From contig CAWFFB010000009.1 of NCBI GenBank assembly GCA_963814975.1, positions 62,001 through 126,000 on the forward strand: a DNA stretch of 64,000 bases, read 5' to 3'. The stretch comes from CAVUXJ01 sp963814975. GTDB lineage: Bacteria > Acidobacteriota > Vicinamibacteria > Vicinamibacterales > CAVVIG01. The position numbers were made by a program, and so were the translations under genes. A model generated the notes under the pieces. That model was given only the letters and a program-made list of their open reading frames with translations. It was not told the origin of the DNA and ran no database searches. Shown here in pieces: positions 35,212 through 45,351 of the stretch (its first letter is position 1; each line of letters opens with the position of its first letter).

Positions 35212-36164
35212 ATGATGCCGCTTGTCTCCGTGGTGGTGCCAACCCACAATCGCGCCAGGCTCCTCAGGCGCACGTTGCGGTCCATTCTCGCTCAGCACAT
35301 GGTAGACCTCGAGGTCGTGGTGATCGACGATGGGTCGACCGACGATACTGGGGACGTGGCCGCCACCGACCCGCGCGTGTTGGTAATACGCAATCGGGAG
35401 TCCGCAGGGGTCAGCGCCGCACGCAACCGGGGAATCGCCGCGGCGCGGGGCGAGTGGATCGCTTTCTGCGATGACGACGACCTCTGGTCGCCCGACAAGC
35501 TCAACCGTCAGCTGACGGCCGCCGACGCGTGCGGGTGCAGACTGGGCGTACGCTGGTGACGTAAACGTCGACGACAGGCTGCGGGTCCTGAGCGGCGGGC
35601 CGCCGGCCCAGCCCGCCGCGGTGATGGCTCTGCTGCCCCGCTGGAACCCGCTTCCTTCCGGCGGCTCGAATGTGGTGGTGCGCTCCGACGTGCTGGCGGC
35701 CGTCGGTGGCTTCGATCCCGCGCTTCGCCGCACCGAGGATTGGGACTTGTGGATCCGCATCGCGCGCAGGGGACCTCCAGCCTGGGTGTGCGAGCCGCTG
35801 GTTGCCTACCGGTTTCATGCGGGAAATGTGGTGACCGATCCCAGGGAAATGGTGGACGAGGCGCGCCGGCTCGCCGCCCGGTATGGCATCCCGGTAGACA
35901 TAACGGCGATGCACCGGCGGGCTGCCTGGGCTGCCCTACGCGGCGGACGGCGTCTGCTGGCTGTGCGGCACTACGCGCGGGCAATCGCCGGCGGGGACCT
36001 CCGCTCACTTGGCCGCGCCGCCGTCGCCCTCGTACACTCCAGCCGTGGGCAGCGACCGACTGTTCGGCTTGCTGGGCCGGGACGCCAACTGGGTCGCCGA
36101 AGCGGAACGCTGGCTGGAGGCGTTCGCGTCGACGGCCCCAGAGGCCGAGCGGAACGATCAGTGA
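35212..36164 (+). CDS. GT2 family glycosyltransferase, frameshifted
   Basis: A GT-A-fold transferase of about 315 residues. The N-terminus (MMPLVSVVVPTHNRARLLRR) carries the nucleotide-binding strand, then VVVIDDGSTDDTGDV and the metal-binding DxD region FCDDDDLWSPDKLNRQL. The frame changes near 35545, after which AYAGDVNVD and RRTEDWDLWIRIARRGPPAW (the ED acceptor motif) follow. It changes again near 36060, giving a tail ending APEAERNDQ at the TGA 36164. This is the founder type of a paralogous set in this window, all sharing the DDDLW and EDW(D/E) segments. It overlaps the next gene by four bases (GTGA). Sugar specificity unknown. Confidence 0.85.
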
Positions 36165-37136
36165 TCCCTTTGGCGCGGCGCGTCGGCATGGCCCTCTTGC
36201 GATCGTCTTCGGTGAACCGCGCTGTGCGCGCGCTTGCGCGCGTCCGCGGACACCGCCTTGTTCTGGTCTACCACCGACTCGGCCCGGCCGCGCCATCGGG
36301 CTGCGAGGTCGTTCCTTCGGTTCCGGTGGAGGTGTTCCGGGCGCAGCTGCAGGCGCTCGGCGAAGTCGTTGACCTCGTCACCATCGATGAGATCCTGGCA
36401 GAGGACGGGCAACGGCCCAGGGCGGTGGCTGGCGAACGACGCCCCGCGGTGGCGGTGACCTTCGATGACGACCTGCCGAGCCACGCTGACCACGCGCTGC
36501 CCGTGCTGCGCGAATTTGGCGTGCCGGCTGCGTTCTTTCTCTCGGGACGCGCGCTGCACGGCCTCGGCGCCTACTGGTTCCAGCACCTCGAGGCGCTCCT
36601 CATCGCTCACGGTGAGCGACGCACGGCGGCGCTGCTGCGCGTGACGAAGTCGCGCGCCGGAGATCTGGTGCTGGCCTGCGAGGGCAATGCGGACCTGCGT
36701 CGACACATGATCGAGCTCGCCGCGGGGTTATCCACCGCCCAAATTCTCCAACCCGACGCGATTGCGGCCTTGGTGGCTGCTGGCATGACGGTCGGCTTTC
36801 ATACTGTCGAACACGATATTCTGCCCGAGCTCGACGAAGCGGCCCTCGAGGATGCCGTGTCGCGGGGCCGCGAAGATCTAGCCACCGCGGCGGGCGCCGC
36901 AGTGCGCTACTTCGCCTATCCTCACGGCAAGGCAGACACCCGATCGGCTGCTGCCGTCCGCCGCGCCGGATTCAATGCCGCTTTCACAGGCCTCGCCCAA
37001 GCCGATTCGGTACGGCGACGACCGTCACCGCCTCGGTCGCTGGGAGCCCGGGCCGCTTGGCGTGGACGATTTGCTGGTCAATATGGCGGTGCGTCTCCAC
37101 CGCGTCGGTCCTCCCAAGCGGCAGCGGTCGTTGTGA
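36161..37136 (+). CDS. Polysaccharide deacetylase-family protein (NodB homology), frameshifted near the 3' end
   Basis: Starts at GTG 36161, overlapping the preceding stop. The sequence VRGHRLVLVYHRLGPAAP is followed by AVTFDDDLPSHADHALPVLR, the NodB motif 1 with the catalytic Asp pair, although the second residue context is DDDL rather than the usual DDGY. Later come VGFHTVEHDILPELDE (the metal-binding H-x3-H-type motif) and YFAYPHGKADTRSAAA. The frame changes near 37000, with the end reading RYGDDRHRLGRWEPG to RQRSL and TGA at 37136. Family members remove N- or O-acetyl groups from polysaccharides. It sits between two GT2 genes with overlapping codons, so it likely acts on the same glycan. 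Confidence 0.82.
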
Positions 37137-38090
37137 TGGACGTGAGCGTCGTGATCCCCACCCGCGATCGCCCGGAGCTGCTCGCGCTCACCCTTCGCAG
37201 TGTCTTGTGGCAGGAGCGGGTGGACGCCGAGGTGCGTCATCGTCGACGACGGCGCGGGGCCAGGCACGGACGCACTGCTCAGACGGCTTGGGGACAGTCG
37301 CGTCCGCCTGCTGCGCAACACTGGTCCGCCGGGCGTGAGCGGTGCTCGCAACTGCGGCATTGCCGCATCAATGGGGCACTGGATCGCGTTCCTGGACGAC
37401 GACGACCTGTGGGCACCGGCCAAGCTCACGGCCCAGCTCGCGGTTGCGAAGGAAGCCGGCGCTGGCTGGGTGTACGCCGGGGATGTGACAGTCGATGAGG
37501 AGCTCCGCGTACGCGGCGGGGCTCCGCCACCAAGGCCGGAAGAGGTCGTCGCCGAACTGCGGCGGCACAACGCGGTGCCGGCAGGCGCATCTAACGTAAC
37601 GGTACGCCGCGATGTTCTTGACGCAGTCGGCACGTTCGACGCTCAGCTACGCACCAGCGAGGATTGGGACCTTTGGCTCCGCCTGGCGGCGACGGGCCTC
37701 CCCGCCTGCGTGCCGCGTCCGCTCGTGGCCCTGCGGACGCACGGCGGCATGGCTTCACGCGCCGTCGACCACATGCTGGCCGACATCGAGATGATCGCCG
37801 ACCGCCACGGCATCGACGTCGATCGGGCACGCCATCAACGGTGGGCGGCATGGATGTGCCTGGAAGACGGGCGGCGCGGGGCGGCGCTGCGCCACTATGT
37901 CCGCGCCGTAATGGCTGGGGACCTCGCCTCCCTGGGCCGAGCGGCCGTGGCGCTGATTTACCCGCAAGTGGCACGCCGTCGGCCTTTACGGACGGACGGC
38001 TGGGCCCGCGAGGCACAAACGTGGTTGAACGCCTTGCGCCCGCCGGCATCGGCCGATCGTGGCCGCGCCGGGAGTGAGGAGCCACAGTGA
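37136..38090 (+). CDS. GT2 family glycosyltransferase, frameshifted
   Basis: ATG 37136 overlaps the deacetylase stop (TGATG). MDVSVVIPTRDRPELLALTL begins the GT-A domain; the frame changes near 37237, then VIVDDGAGPGTDALLRR, WIAFLDDDDLWAPAKLTAQL, and RTSEDWDLWLRLAATGLPA follow. It continues to a C-terminal helical region that ends at 38090. Total about 317 residues. Same paralogous set as the gene at 35212, with the C-terminal AREAQTWLNAL helix typical of the set. Cytoplasmic, peripheral to the membrane; sugar unknown. Confidence 0.87.
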
Positions 38091-38100
38091 AGGTCAGATC

Positions 38101-39555
38101 TTGACCGACTCAGGTCGAGTGGCTGGGGACCAGATCGGTGCAGATCAGAAGGCGGAACGCACCGGCCCCCGGATATTTGGCACGGCAGCCTTCGCGTTCG
38201 TCGCGATCGCCACTCCGCTCGTGTGGCGCGGCGCGCCTCTCGCCGACGATTTCAACAACTGCGTCGCCCCGATCGAGCTCGGACTCAGTGGGTTCATGGC
38301 CGCATCATGGCAGCAACTGGGCGCAATCCGGCCCGCGCGCTTGCTGGAGATCCTGCTCACGGCGAGCGTATGCCGCTCCCTGCCCTTCGGTGTAGCGATC
38401 ATGGTGCCCCTGCTGCTCACCATCGCCGTGGGCCTGCTGGCGCGTAACATCCTGAGCGACCTCGGCACCCCGCCGTTATGGGCCAACGTTGGCGGCGCCC
38501 TTTGGCTCCTCCAGCCGCTCGGGACCGAGGCGGGACTGTGGCCCGCCGCGCTTCACGTCCCGCTTGGACTTGCGCTCGCCCTCGCAGCCGTCCGCTTGTA
38601 CCGCCGCGGTCGGCACGGGTGGGCCGCGGTGGCGAACCTCGGTGCAGCCCTGTCGGTCGAGCAGGTGATCCTGCCGTTGCCCCTGGTCGCCTGGCTGGTC
38701 GCCCCGGTCGGTGAGCGCCGACGGGCGGGCGCGACGAGCGGGGCCGTGGCCGCGGGCGTGGTCGCCAGCTTCCTGCTGTGGCCTGGGGCCAACCCGCGGC
38801 TCCGAGCCGGTCTGCTCCAGCGGATCGCCGGGCTGGCGGCCGATCCGGCCTTCTATGTGGGTTTTCCAGCCGTCGGTCTCGGGCTGCACTCCATCCCACT
38901 CGCCGTTTGGTGGGCGCTACCCTGGAGCGTGGCAGCGCTGGTGCTGGGAGCCGTCGTCGGATGGCTGATCGGTCCCCAGCTAGCCGCCGCGAGTAGGCCA
39001 GTCGATCACCATGACATGCGGCGTGGTTTCTTCGTCGTCGCAGCGATCATCGTGCTCGCTAATGTCGTCGTTGTCTTGGCCGTACCCCATCAAGGTTCGC
39101 CGCGTGTGTTCGCACCGACGTGGCTCATGCTGTCGGTGGCCGCGGGCGCGGGTGGGGCCTCCATCCGATGGCGCCGTCCCCGCCTGCTTGGGTTGGCAAG
39201 TGGACTGTTCGCGGCCGGCGCGGTCTTGTCCTTGATGTTCAGCGTGTCGGTCCGCCTGCACAGTGCCGATTTCACCGCGCGGGCGGCTGGAGTCGTAGCG
39301 GCACGAATCGCCGATGGCGGCAGTGTCGCGGTCTGTGACGTTCGGCGCACCGTGATCCAGCCCGCCCCGCGCGGCGCATTCGCGGTTCACGAGTTCATCT
39401 ACGAGTGGGCGGCCGAGCGCGCGCTTCTGTACTACACGGGTCGCCATGCCACGATCTATCTCTCCGGTGAGTTGTGGGATCGGCCCTGCCCGCCGGTCGC
39501 CGACGTCGATGGTGTTATTAGCTTCGACGAATTGCTGGCTGGAGCGCGCCCGTGA
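38101..39555 (+). CDS. Polytopic membrane protein, GT-C glycosyltransferase-like
   Basis: About 484 residues with roughly nine to ten membrane helices, for example RIFGTAAFAFVAIATPLVWR, SLPFGVAIMVPLLLTIAVGL, and FFVVAAIIVLANVVVVLAVP. After the first helix the loop GAPLADDFNNCVAPIELGLS contains an acidic pair where GT-C enzymes keep a catalytic Asp. The C-terminal soluble tail (about 100 residues) is outside. This resembles lipid-phosphosugar-using mannosyl/arabinosyl-type transferases, but no precise family is claimed. TTG 38101 has an aagg site upstream; the open frame extends to GTG 38059, overlapping the previous gene. It ends in a GTGA overlap with the next GT2. Confidence 0.65.
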   Translation: MTDSGRVAGDQIGADQKAERTGPRIFGTAAFAFVAIATPLVWRGAPLADDFNNCVAPIELGLSGFMAASWQQLGAIRPARLLEILLTASVCRSLPFGVAIMVPLLLTIAVGLLARNILSDLGTPPLWANVGGALWLLQPLGTEAGLWPAALHVPLGLALALAAVRLYRRGRHGWAAVANLGAALSVEQVILPLPLVAWLVAPVGERRRAGATSGAVAAGVVASFLLWPGANPRLRAGLLQRIAGLAADPAFYVGFPAVGLGLHSIPLAVWWALPWSVAALVLGAVVGWLIGPQLAAASRPVDHHDMRRGFFVVAAIIVLANVVVVLAVPHQGSPRVFAPTWLMLSVAAGAGGASIRWRRPRLLGLASGLFAAGAVLSLMFSVSVRLHSADFTARAAGVVAARIADGGSVAVCDVRRTVIQPAPRGAFAVHEFIYEWAAERALLYYTGRHATIYLSGELWDRPCPPVADVDGVISFDELLAGARP

Positions 39556-40465
39556 CCGCTGCGGCCCGCGCCATCGCCCGCGATGTCACCGTCATCGTGC
39601 CGACGATGGGTGGCCCGATCCTGCAGGGCTGTCTCGAGTCGATTGCGGCCGGGACCGTCTGGCCGGCTCGCCTCGTCGTGATCGACCAGGGCGGCATTGG
39701 GGCGGCGTGAGCTGGATTGCGGCGTTACGGGACCGGGACATGGAGGTCTTGCACGTGCTTTCGCACCCGGCGGGCATCTCCGCGGCGACCAACCGCGGGC
39801 TCGAGGAAGTACGCACGCCCTATGTGGCAGTCACGCACGACGATTGCCGAGTGCGGACCAACTGGCTGGAGCGGCTGGCAGCCCGCCTCGCCGAGGTCGG
39901 CGACGCCATCGTGACCGGCCGGGTCGAACCGGAGGGGGACGGCATCGTCCTCACCGTCAAGACCGACGACGAGCCCGCCACGCATACTGTCCCCCGGATC
40001 GACGGCGACGTGCTGTTTCCCCCCAACATGGGTTTCGCCGTCCGGTTGCTGGATCGCATCGGGTGGTTTGACGAGCATCCGTCACTGGCAACGGCGGGCG
40101 AGGACAACGAGTGGGCGCACCGAGCGCTGCGGGCCGGGGTGCCGATCGTTTATGAGCCGACGGTAACGGTCGGTCATCTCGCCCGGCACCTCCCCGCCGA
40201 TCTGCCCGGGCTCTATCGCCGCTACGCACGTGGTCAGGGCGCGTTCTACGGCACGTGGCTGCGGCGGGGAGACCGCTTCATTGCCTGCCGCGCAGCCCGC
40301 GACCTGCTGCGCGCCCCGTGGCTGCTGCTGCGCGGGCTCGTCACGCGCAACCGCGAGCTTGTCGCTATGGGGCGGGGGGAGGTTACCGGATTGCTACCGG
40401 GGATCGTTGCCGGGCTGCGCAACCCTGGGTTTAGGCGGCGGGGGCCGTGGGACGAGTGCAGGTAG
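39552..40465 (+). CDS. GT2 family glycosyltransferase (rhamnosyltransferase-like), frameshifted
   Basis: Starts at GTG 39552, overlapping the membrane-protein stop. The N-terminus RDVTVIVPTMGGPILQGCLE leads to a frameshift near 39705, then LSHPAGISAATNRGLEEVRT, YVAVTHDDCRVRTNWLERL (the DxD-equivalent), and MGFAVRLLDRIGWFDEHPSL. LATAGEDNEWAHRALRAG and a VGHLARHLP segment follow. It is a different subfamily from the DDDDLW paralogues and is closer to WbbL/rhamnosyltransferase-like enzymes. About 305 residues. Sugar unknown. Confidence 0.85.
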
Positions 40466-40967
40466 CGACCGGCGGTGCAAGCCGGCCCGCTCGGCTCCCG
40501 CAGTGCTCGGGCTTCGCGCGGGTTCCCTGCTCGGTACCCGGCCTTCGGCGGCGGACCGAGCGCCGCTGCCGCTATTATCGGAACGTTGAGTCGGAGCAGT
40601 CCGATCTGAAGACGTTGAGGTATCAGAATACCAACACAGCGTCAGTCGGGCCTCATCTGCAAACATTCACGCGCGAGCCGATTTCTTAATGGCCGCGATT
40701 CGGCAGTTGCACGGCGGTGTTCACGAGGACCGGCGAGAACATGAGCGCGAAGCCAAACGCGCTCCGTGAACGACGGGAGCTGCAAGCATCCGCTCCAGCT
40801 GTGACGAGGGCGCACAAAACTCCTTCTCATTGGTGCGTTGAAGTCACACAGCCCGCCGGAGTGAATATTTCGAGCCGCTGCCTGACTCTGTACTCTGGTT
40901 ACATCTGGTTCACATCGGAGCGCTTCGATAGAGATGACCTTGCGCGACGCAGCGTTTAGGAATTGAC
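40466..40967. other. 500 bp without a supported gene
   Basis: No protein-like ORF. Base composition drops in GC around 40560-40900. It may hold the promoter of the GT2 triplet that follows. Confidence 0.5.
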
Positions 40968-41902
40968 ATGGACGTATCCGTTATCGTGCCGACGCGGAAC
41001 CGATGCGCTCTTTTGGCGATGACGCTGCGGAGCGTCCTGCGCCAGCAGGACGTCGAGCTCGAGGTCATCGTCGTCGACGAGGCGTCGACCGACGGGACAC
41101 CGGATCTCTTGACTGCACTCGGTGATGGCCGCGTTCGTGTTATTCGTCATGATGCGCCCAAGGGTTGTCCGCCGCGCGCAATCATGGAGCGGCGGAGGCG
41201 CGCGGCGAGTGGCTCGCTTTTCTCGACGATGATGATCTCTGGGCTCCCGACAAGCTCGTCCGCCAACTCGAGGCAGCGCAGCAGACGGGTCGTGACTGGG
41301 TTTATACCGGCTCGGTGAACATCGAGGGCTGCCGGATCGTCTATAGCCGACCGCCACTGCCTCCGGAGGAGACCGTGGCAGCACTCCCTCGATATAACGC
41401 GATTCCGGGTGGCGGATCAAACGTGGTCGGGCGGCGGACAACGTGGTTGCAGGTCGGTCCTTTCGACACTCGCTTCCACGGCGGCGAAGACTGGGAAATG
41501 TCGATCCGTTTGGCAAAACAGGGGCCACCGGCGTGGGTGTGCAGTCCACTGATTGCCAAACGCGTGCATTCGACGAACATGTTCCTGGACGTCACGGAGA
41601 TCGTGCATGCAATAAAGCTCATCGAGGCCCTGCATAACACGCAGGCTGATTGGGGCAGACTCCATCGCTGGCTCGCCGAGCGTCACCTGCGGAGCGGCCA
41701 GCGCCGCGCGGCTCTTGGTCAGTTCGCGAGGGCTGCGTTCCGGGGTCAGCTGCGCGGTGTTGTTTTCGATCTCGGTGTGATTCTCCGACAACGTGTCAGG
41801 CGTCGCCTCGGGAAGTCCGACGGTCAGCGTGCACTCTCAAATGATCCTTGGAGAGCGACGGCTGCGACATGGCTGCGGGACTTCGAGAGCTGCATTGAGT
41901 GA
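40968..41902 (+). CDS. GT2 family glycosyltransferase, tandem paralogue 1, frameshifted
   Basis: ATG 40968: MDVSVIVPTRNRCALLAMTL, then VIVVDEASTDGTPDLL; the frame changes near 41165, then HGAAEARGEWLAFLDDDDLW, NAIPGGGSNVVGRRTTWLQV, GGEDWEMSIRLAKQGPPAWV and a C-terminal helical part to DFESCIE. About 310 residues. Like the two genes after it, it has DEASTD in place of the DDGSTD of other GT2s, defining a subgroup. The DNA of the first 200 bp is nearly identical among the three. Confidence 0.86.
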
Positions 41903-42307
41903 GCTCAACCTCCGCGTGCAGACTCCACACCCTGCGTTACCCGCGCGACGTCGCGGTGGCTAAGGGCCTGCGAAGGCCAATGGCTGCCGCCCTGCGGCGC
42001 AGGGAGCGGTGGGCTGCAGACGGCCGTCTAGCTCACCTGCGGGTCATCCAACGTAGTCATGATTCGGGCCCCGGTCTATGTCGTCAACAATAACAGCGAC
42101 GACCGGTCCGCCGAAAATGGCATTGCGAGACGGGGCCATGATCCTGAAGGGTCAGGGAAAAAGCGACGTGCCGAAATCATCGGTGTGGCATCATTCTGGA
42201 TAGGGTTCAAATGGTGCACTCTGTTCATGGGCGCCCACGAAGTCTAACGTCGAGAAATCTCTATCGCGTCTCACTGCGGGAGCTGGGTCCGGGTCAAAAT
42301 TGAAACG
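41903..42307. other. 400 bp without a supported gene
   Basis: No protein-like ORF. It separates paralogues 1 and 2, and its GC content is lower than in the flanking genes from about 42060 on. Confidence 0.45.
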
Positions 42308-43300
42308 ATGGATGTATCCGTTATCGTGCCGACGCGCAACCGCAGCGCTCTCTTGGCGATGACGCTGCGCACCGTGTTACGCCAGCAGGACGTCGAGCTC
42401 GAGGTCATCGTCGTCGACGAGGCGTCGACCGACGACACGCCCGCGATGCTGGCCGCTTTAGGCGATGCTCGCATTCGCGTCATCCGCCATGAGGCGCCTC
42501 ACGGCGTGAGCTCCGCGCGGAACCGCGGCGCCGCCGAGGCGCGCGGCGAGTGGCTCGCATTCGTCGACGATGACGATCTCTGGGCTCCCGACAAGCTCGC
42601 TCGCCAACTGCACGCAGCCCGGGAAGGCGATCGTGACTGGGTTTATACCGGAGCAGTCATTATCGACACTCACGGCCGAATCGTGCGTGTCCAACGACCG
42701 TTGCTTCCGGAGGAGATCCGAACCGCGCTGCTTCGATACGACGCAATTCCCGGTGGGGGCTCCAACATCGTGGTTCGACGAACGACGTGGCTTCAGATCG
42801 GCCCTTTCGACCCGCGCCTCCGTGGCACCGAGGATTGGGAAATGTATATCCGTCTGGCAAAGCACGGACCTCCAGCATGCGTATGTAGTCCACTGGTCGC
42901 TCGCCGGCTCCACGCGTCGAATGGGACACTCGACATCACGGAGATCGTTCGCGGGACAAAGCTGATCGAGACATTGCATCACACGACGGCCGACTGGGGC
43001 AGATTGCATCGGTGGATGGCCCACTCGTGTCTGCGGGCCGGCCAGCGCCGGGCGGCGCTCGGCCAGTTCGCTCGGGCTGCCGTTCGGGGTCAGGGTCGCG
43101 CGGTTGCTTCTGATTTGAGTGCTCTTCTCCACGAAACAATCGTGGGTCGTACCCCTAAGTCAAAGGGTGATAGTACACTCTCAAGCGATGATTGGGTCCC
43201 GACGGCGACCGCATGGTTGCAGGAGTTCCAGCTCAGTAAACATGGGATCAATGAGAACGCGCGGACGCCGCTGACGGGGCCGCCGCCGAGGCGCTGGTGA
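42308..43300 (+). CDS. GT2 family glycosyltransferase, tandem paralogue 2
   Basis: Intact 330-residue gene. MDVSVIVPTRNRSALLAMTL, then VIVVDEASTDDTPAMLAALG, GEWLAFVDDDDLWAPDKLAR, NAIPGGGS-type AIPGGGSNIVVRRTTWLQIG, GTEDWEMYIRLAKHGPPACV, and the C-terminal helix VPTATAWLQEF. All GT-A motifs are present. It ends 5 bp before the ATG of paralogue 3. The high similarity to paralogues 1 and 3 suggests tandem duplication; specificity may have diverged in the central acceptor region, where the three differ most. Confidence 0.9.
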   Translation: MDVSVIVPTRNRSALLAMTLRTVLRQQDVELEVIVVDEASTDDTPAMLAALGDARIRVIRHEAPHGVSSARNRGAAEARGEWLAFVDDDDLWAPDKLARQLHAAREGDRDWVYTGAVIIDTHGRIVRVQRPLLPEEIRTALLRYDAIPGGGSNIVVRRTTWLQIGPFDPRLRGTEDWEMYIRLAKHGPPACVCSPLVARRLHASNGTLDITEIVRGTKLIETLHHTTADWGRLHRWMAHSCLRAGQRRAALGQFARAAVRGQGRAVASDLSALLHETIVGRTPKSKGDSTLSSDDWVPTATAWLQEFQLSKHGINENARTPLTGPPPRRW

Positions 43301-43305
43301 CCCAC

Positions 43306-44305
43306 ATGAACGTATCCGTGGTGGTGCCGACGCGCAATCGCAGCGCTCTGCTAGCGATGACGCTGCGCAGCGTATTACGCCAGCAGGACGTCGAACTCGA
43401 GGTCATCGTCGTCGACGAGGCGTCGACTGACGACACCCCCGCTATGCTCGCCGCGCTCGGCGATGCCCGCGTTCGCGTCATTCGGCATGACATGCCTGGC
43501 GGCGTGAGCTCCGCTCGGAACCGCGGCGCCGCCGAGGCGCGCGGCGAATGGCTCGCATTCGTCGACGATGATGACCTCTGGGCCCGCGACAAGCTCGCAC
43601 GGCAACTCCATGCGGCCCAGACACTCGGCCGGGACTGGGCTTATGCCGGATCGGTCAATATCACCGATCGCAATGAGATCGTCCACGGCCGCCCGCCGCT
43701 CCCTCCCGAGGAGGTCGTGGCGGCGCTCCCCCGATACAACGCGATTCCTGGCGGAGGCTCCAATGTCGTGGTCCGACGGACGACGTGGGTGCGGGCCGGC
43801 CCCTTCGACACGCGCCTGCGCAATACCGAGGATTGGGAAATGTGGATCCGTCTGGCAAAGCACGGCCCGCCAGCGTGCGTCTATAGCCCACTGGTTGGTT
43901 ATCGCGTCCACAACTCAAATTCGTCGCTCGACATCACAGAGATCGTGCGTGGGACAAAGTTGATCGAGGCACTACATGACACGACGGCTGACTGGGGTAG
44001 ATTACACCGATGGCTCGCCGAGTCTTATCTGCGGCGGGGCCAACGTCGCGAGGCCATTGGCCAGTTCGCCAAGGCCGTTGCGCGCGGACAGAGCCTGAGT
44101 GTGCTCTCTGATCTGAGTGCCATTCTCCGCCGACGGGTCGGCGCGGCGCATGCCAGGTGGGCTGCAGGCTGAGAGGATGCTCGCGCGTGATGCTTGGATC
44201 GCCACGGCCGCGGAATGGCTGCGGGACCTAGAGGGCTGCCCCGAAGCGCCGCACGAAGGCACCAAGGCGGCCGTTCTTGCCTGCCCGACAAATCCGGCTA
44301 GCTGA
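43306..44305 (+). CDS. GT2 family glycosyltransferase, tandem paralogue 3, frameshifted near the 3' end
   Basis: ATG 43306: MNVSVVVPTRNRSALLAMTL, then VIVVDEASTDDTPAMLAALG, GEWLAFVDDDDLWARDKLAR, AIPGGGSNVVVRRTTWVRAG and NTEDWEMWIRLAKHGPPACV. One frame stops at 44172 (HARWAAG), but the family C-terminal helix continues in another frame from about 44150 (ARDAWIATAAEWLRDLEGCP) to TGA at 44305. I therefore extend the gene with a frameshift. Intact up to that point, with all catalytic motifs. Confidence 0.85.
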
Positions 44306-44330
44306 CGAGCACGCACCACCGAGTGGCCAG

Positions 44331-45305
44331 ATGATCGACATCAATCGAGCAGATCCGATCTTTATCCACGGCGTCCTGCCGCGCAGCGGCACGAACTTTC
44401 TGTGGGATCTTCTGCTGCTTCATCCTGATTGTTCCCGCGCTCGTGACCCCGTCAAGGAGGACTTGTTTCTCGAGCACTCCGGCCACTTGGCTGCGTTTGT
44501 CGAGGCTGTGCGCTCGGCGTGGGATCCCAACTGGGGCACGTTCAGTGCCGACCTTCTAGAGCGATTGCACGCCGGCGTCGGAGAGGGGCTTGTGTCGTTC
44601 CTGTGGACTGACCGCAGCCGCCGGCTGGTGACCAAATCCCCGAGCGTCCGCCATCTCGATCGGTTCTTCAAGTTCTTTCCGCGCGCTCGATTGCTGATCC
44701 TGGTGCGAGATGGGCGGTCCGTGGTGCAGTCTGCCATGAAGACATTCGGCTGGGACTTCGATCGTGGCTGCCGCGCCTGGTCGGAGGCAGCCCAAACGGT
44801 TCATCGTTTTCAGCAGACGGAATCGGCCCGTGCGGACCACTGGCGGCTTGTCCGATATGAAGACCTCGTGGACGACCCGGAACGGCAGCTGCCAGCCATA
44901 CTCGAGTTCCTGGGGCTCGATGTGACGCGTTACGATTTCGAGGCCGCGCGCAGGCTGCCGGTTCGCGGCTCTTCCGCATTCGGTCGCGATACAGGCAAAG
45001 TGCACTGGGAAGTTGTGGCGAGGGACGCGTCGTTCGCACCCAAGGAACGCTGGCGCCAGTGGAGCGCCGCTCAGCTTGAGCGCTTCGACTGGCTCGCCGG
45101 CGAACAACTCGTCGACCTCGGTTATGCAGCCTCGCGACGTCGGTTCACCATCCTCCGCTCCGTCAAGCACACACTGCGGGACTGGCAGTGGCACGCGTCG
45201 AAAACGGCGCGCTGGGCTCTCTATCGCGCCAGAAGGCGCGTGGCGCTGCGCAGCCGGATAGCGGGCACTATCAGGAATCTGCGTATCCGATCGGCGGCTC
45301 GGTGA
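44331..45305 (+). CDS. PAPS-dependent sulfotransferase family protein
   Basis: About 324 residues from ATG 44331 (MIDINRADPIFIHGVLPRSG). The 5'-phosphosulfate-binding loop is PRSGTNFLWDLLLLHP. The 3'-phosphate-binding motif is RLLILVRDGRSVVQSAMKTF, with the conserved Arg and Ser. RLVRYEDLVDDPERQLPAIL is the second typical family element. It transfers sulfate from PAPS to a hydroxyl or amine, here presumably on the polysaccharide or a lipid-linked precursor. An APS kinase for PAPS synthesis is encoded at 57294 in the same locus. The C-terminus is strongly basic with no membrane helix. Confidence 0.88.
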   Translation: MIDINRADPIFIHGVLPRSGTNFLWDLLLLHPDCSRARDPVKEDLFLEHSGHLAAFVEAVRSAWDPNWGTFSADLLERLHAGVGEGLVSFLWTDRSRRLVTKSPSVRHLDRFFKFFPRARLLILVRDGRSVVQSAMKTFGWDFDRGCRAWSEAAQTVHRFQQTESARADHWRLVRYEDLVDDPERQLPAILEFLGLDVTRYDFEAARRLPVRGSSAFGRDTGKVHWEVVARDASFAPKERWRQWSAAQLERFDWLAGEQLVDLGYAASRRRFTILRSVKHTLRDWQWHASKTARWALYRARRRVALRSRIAGTIRNLRIRSAAR

Positions 45306-45351
45306 TATCGGCGGCGGAAATCCGGAACGTCTCCGTGAGGAGGATCCCGGC

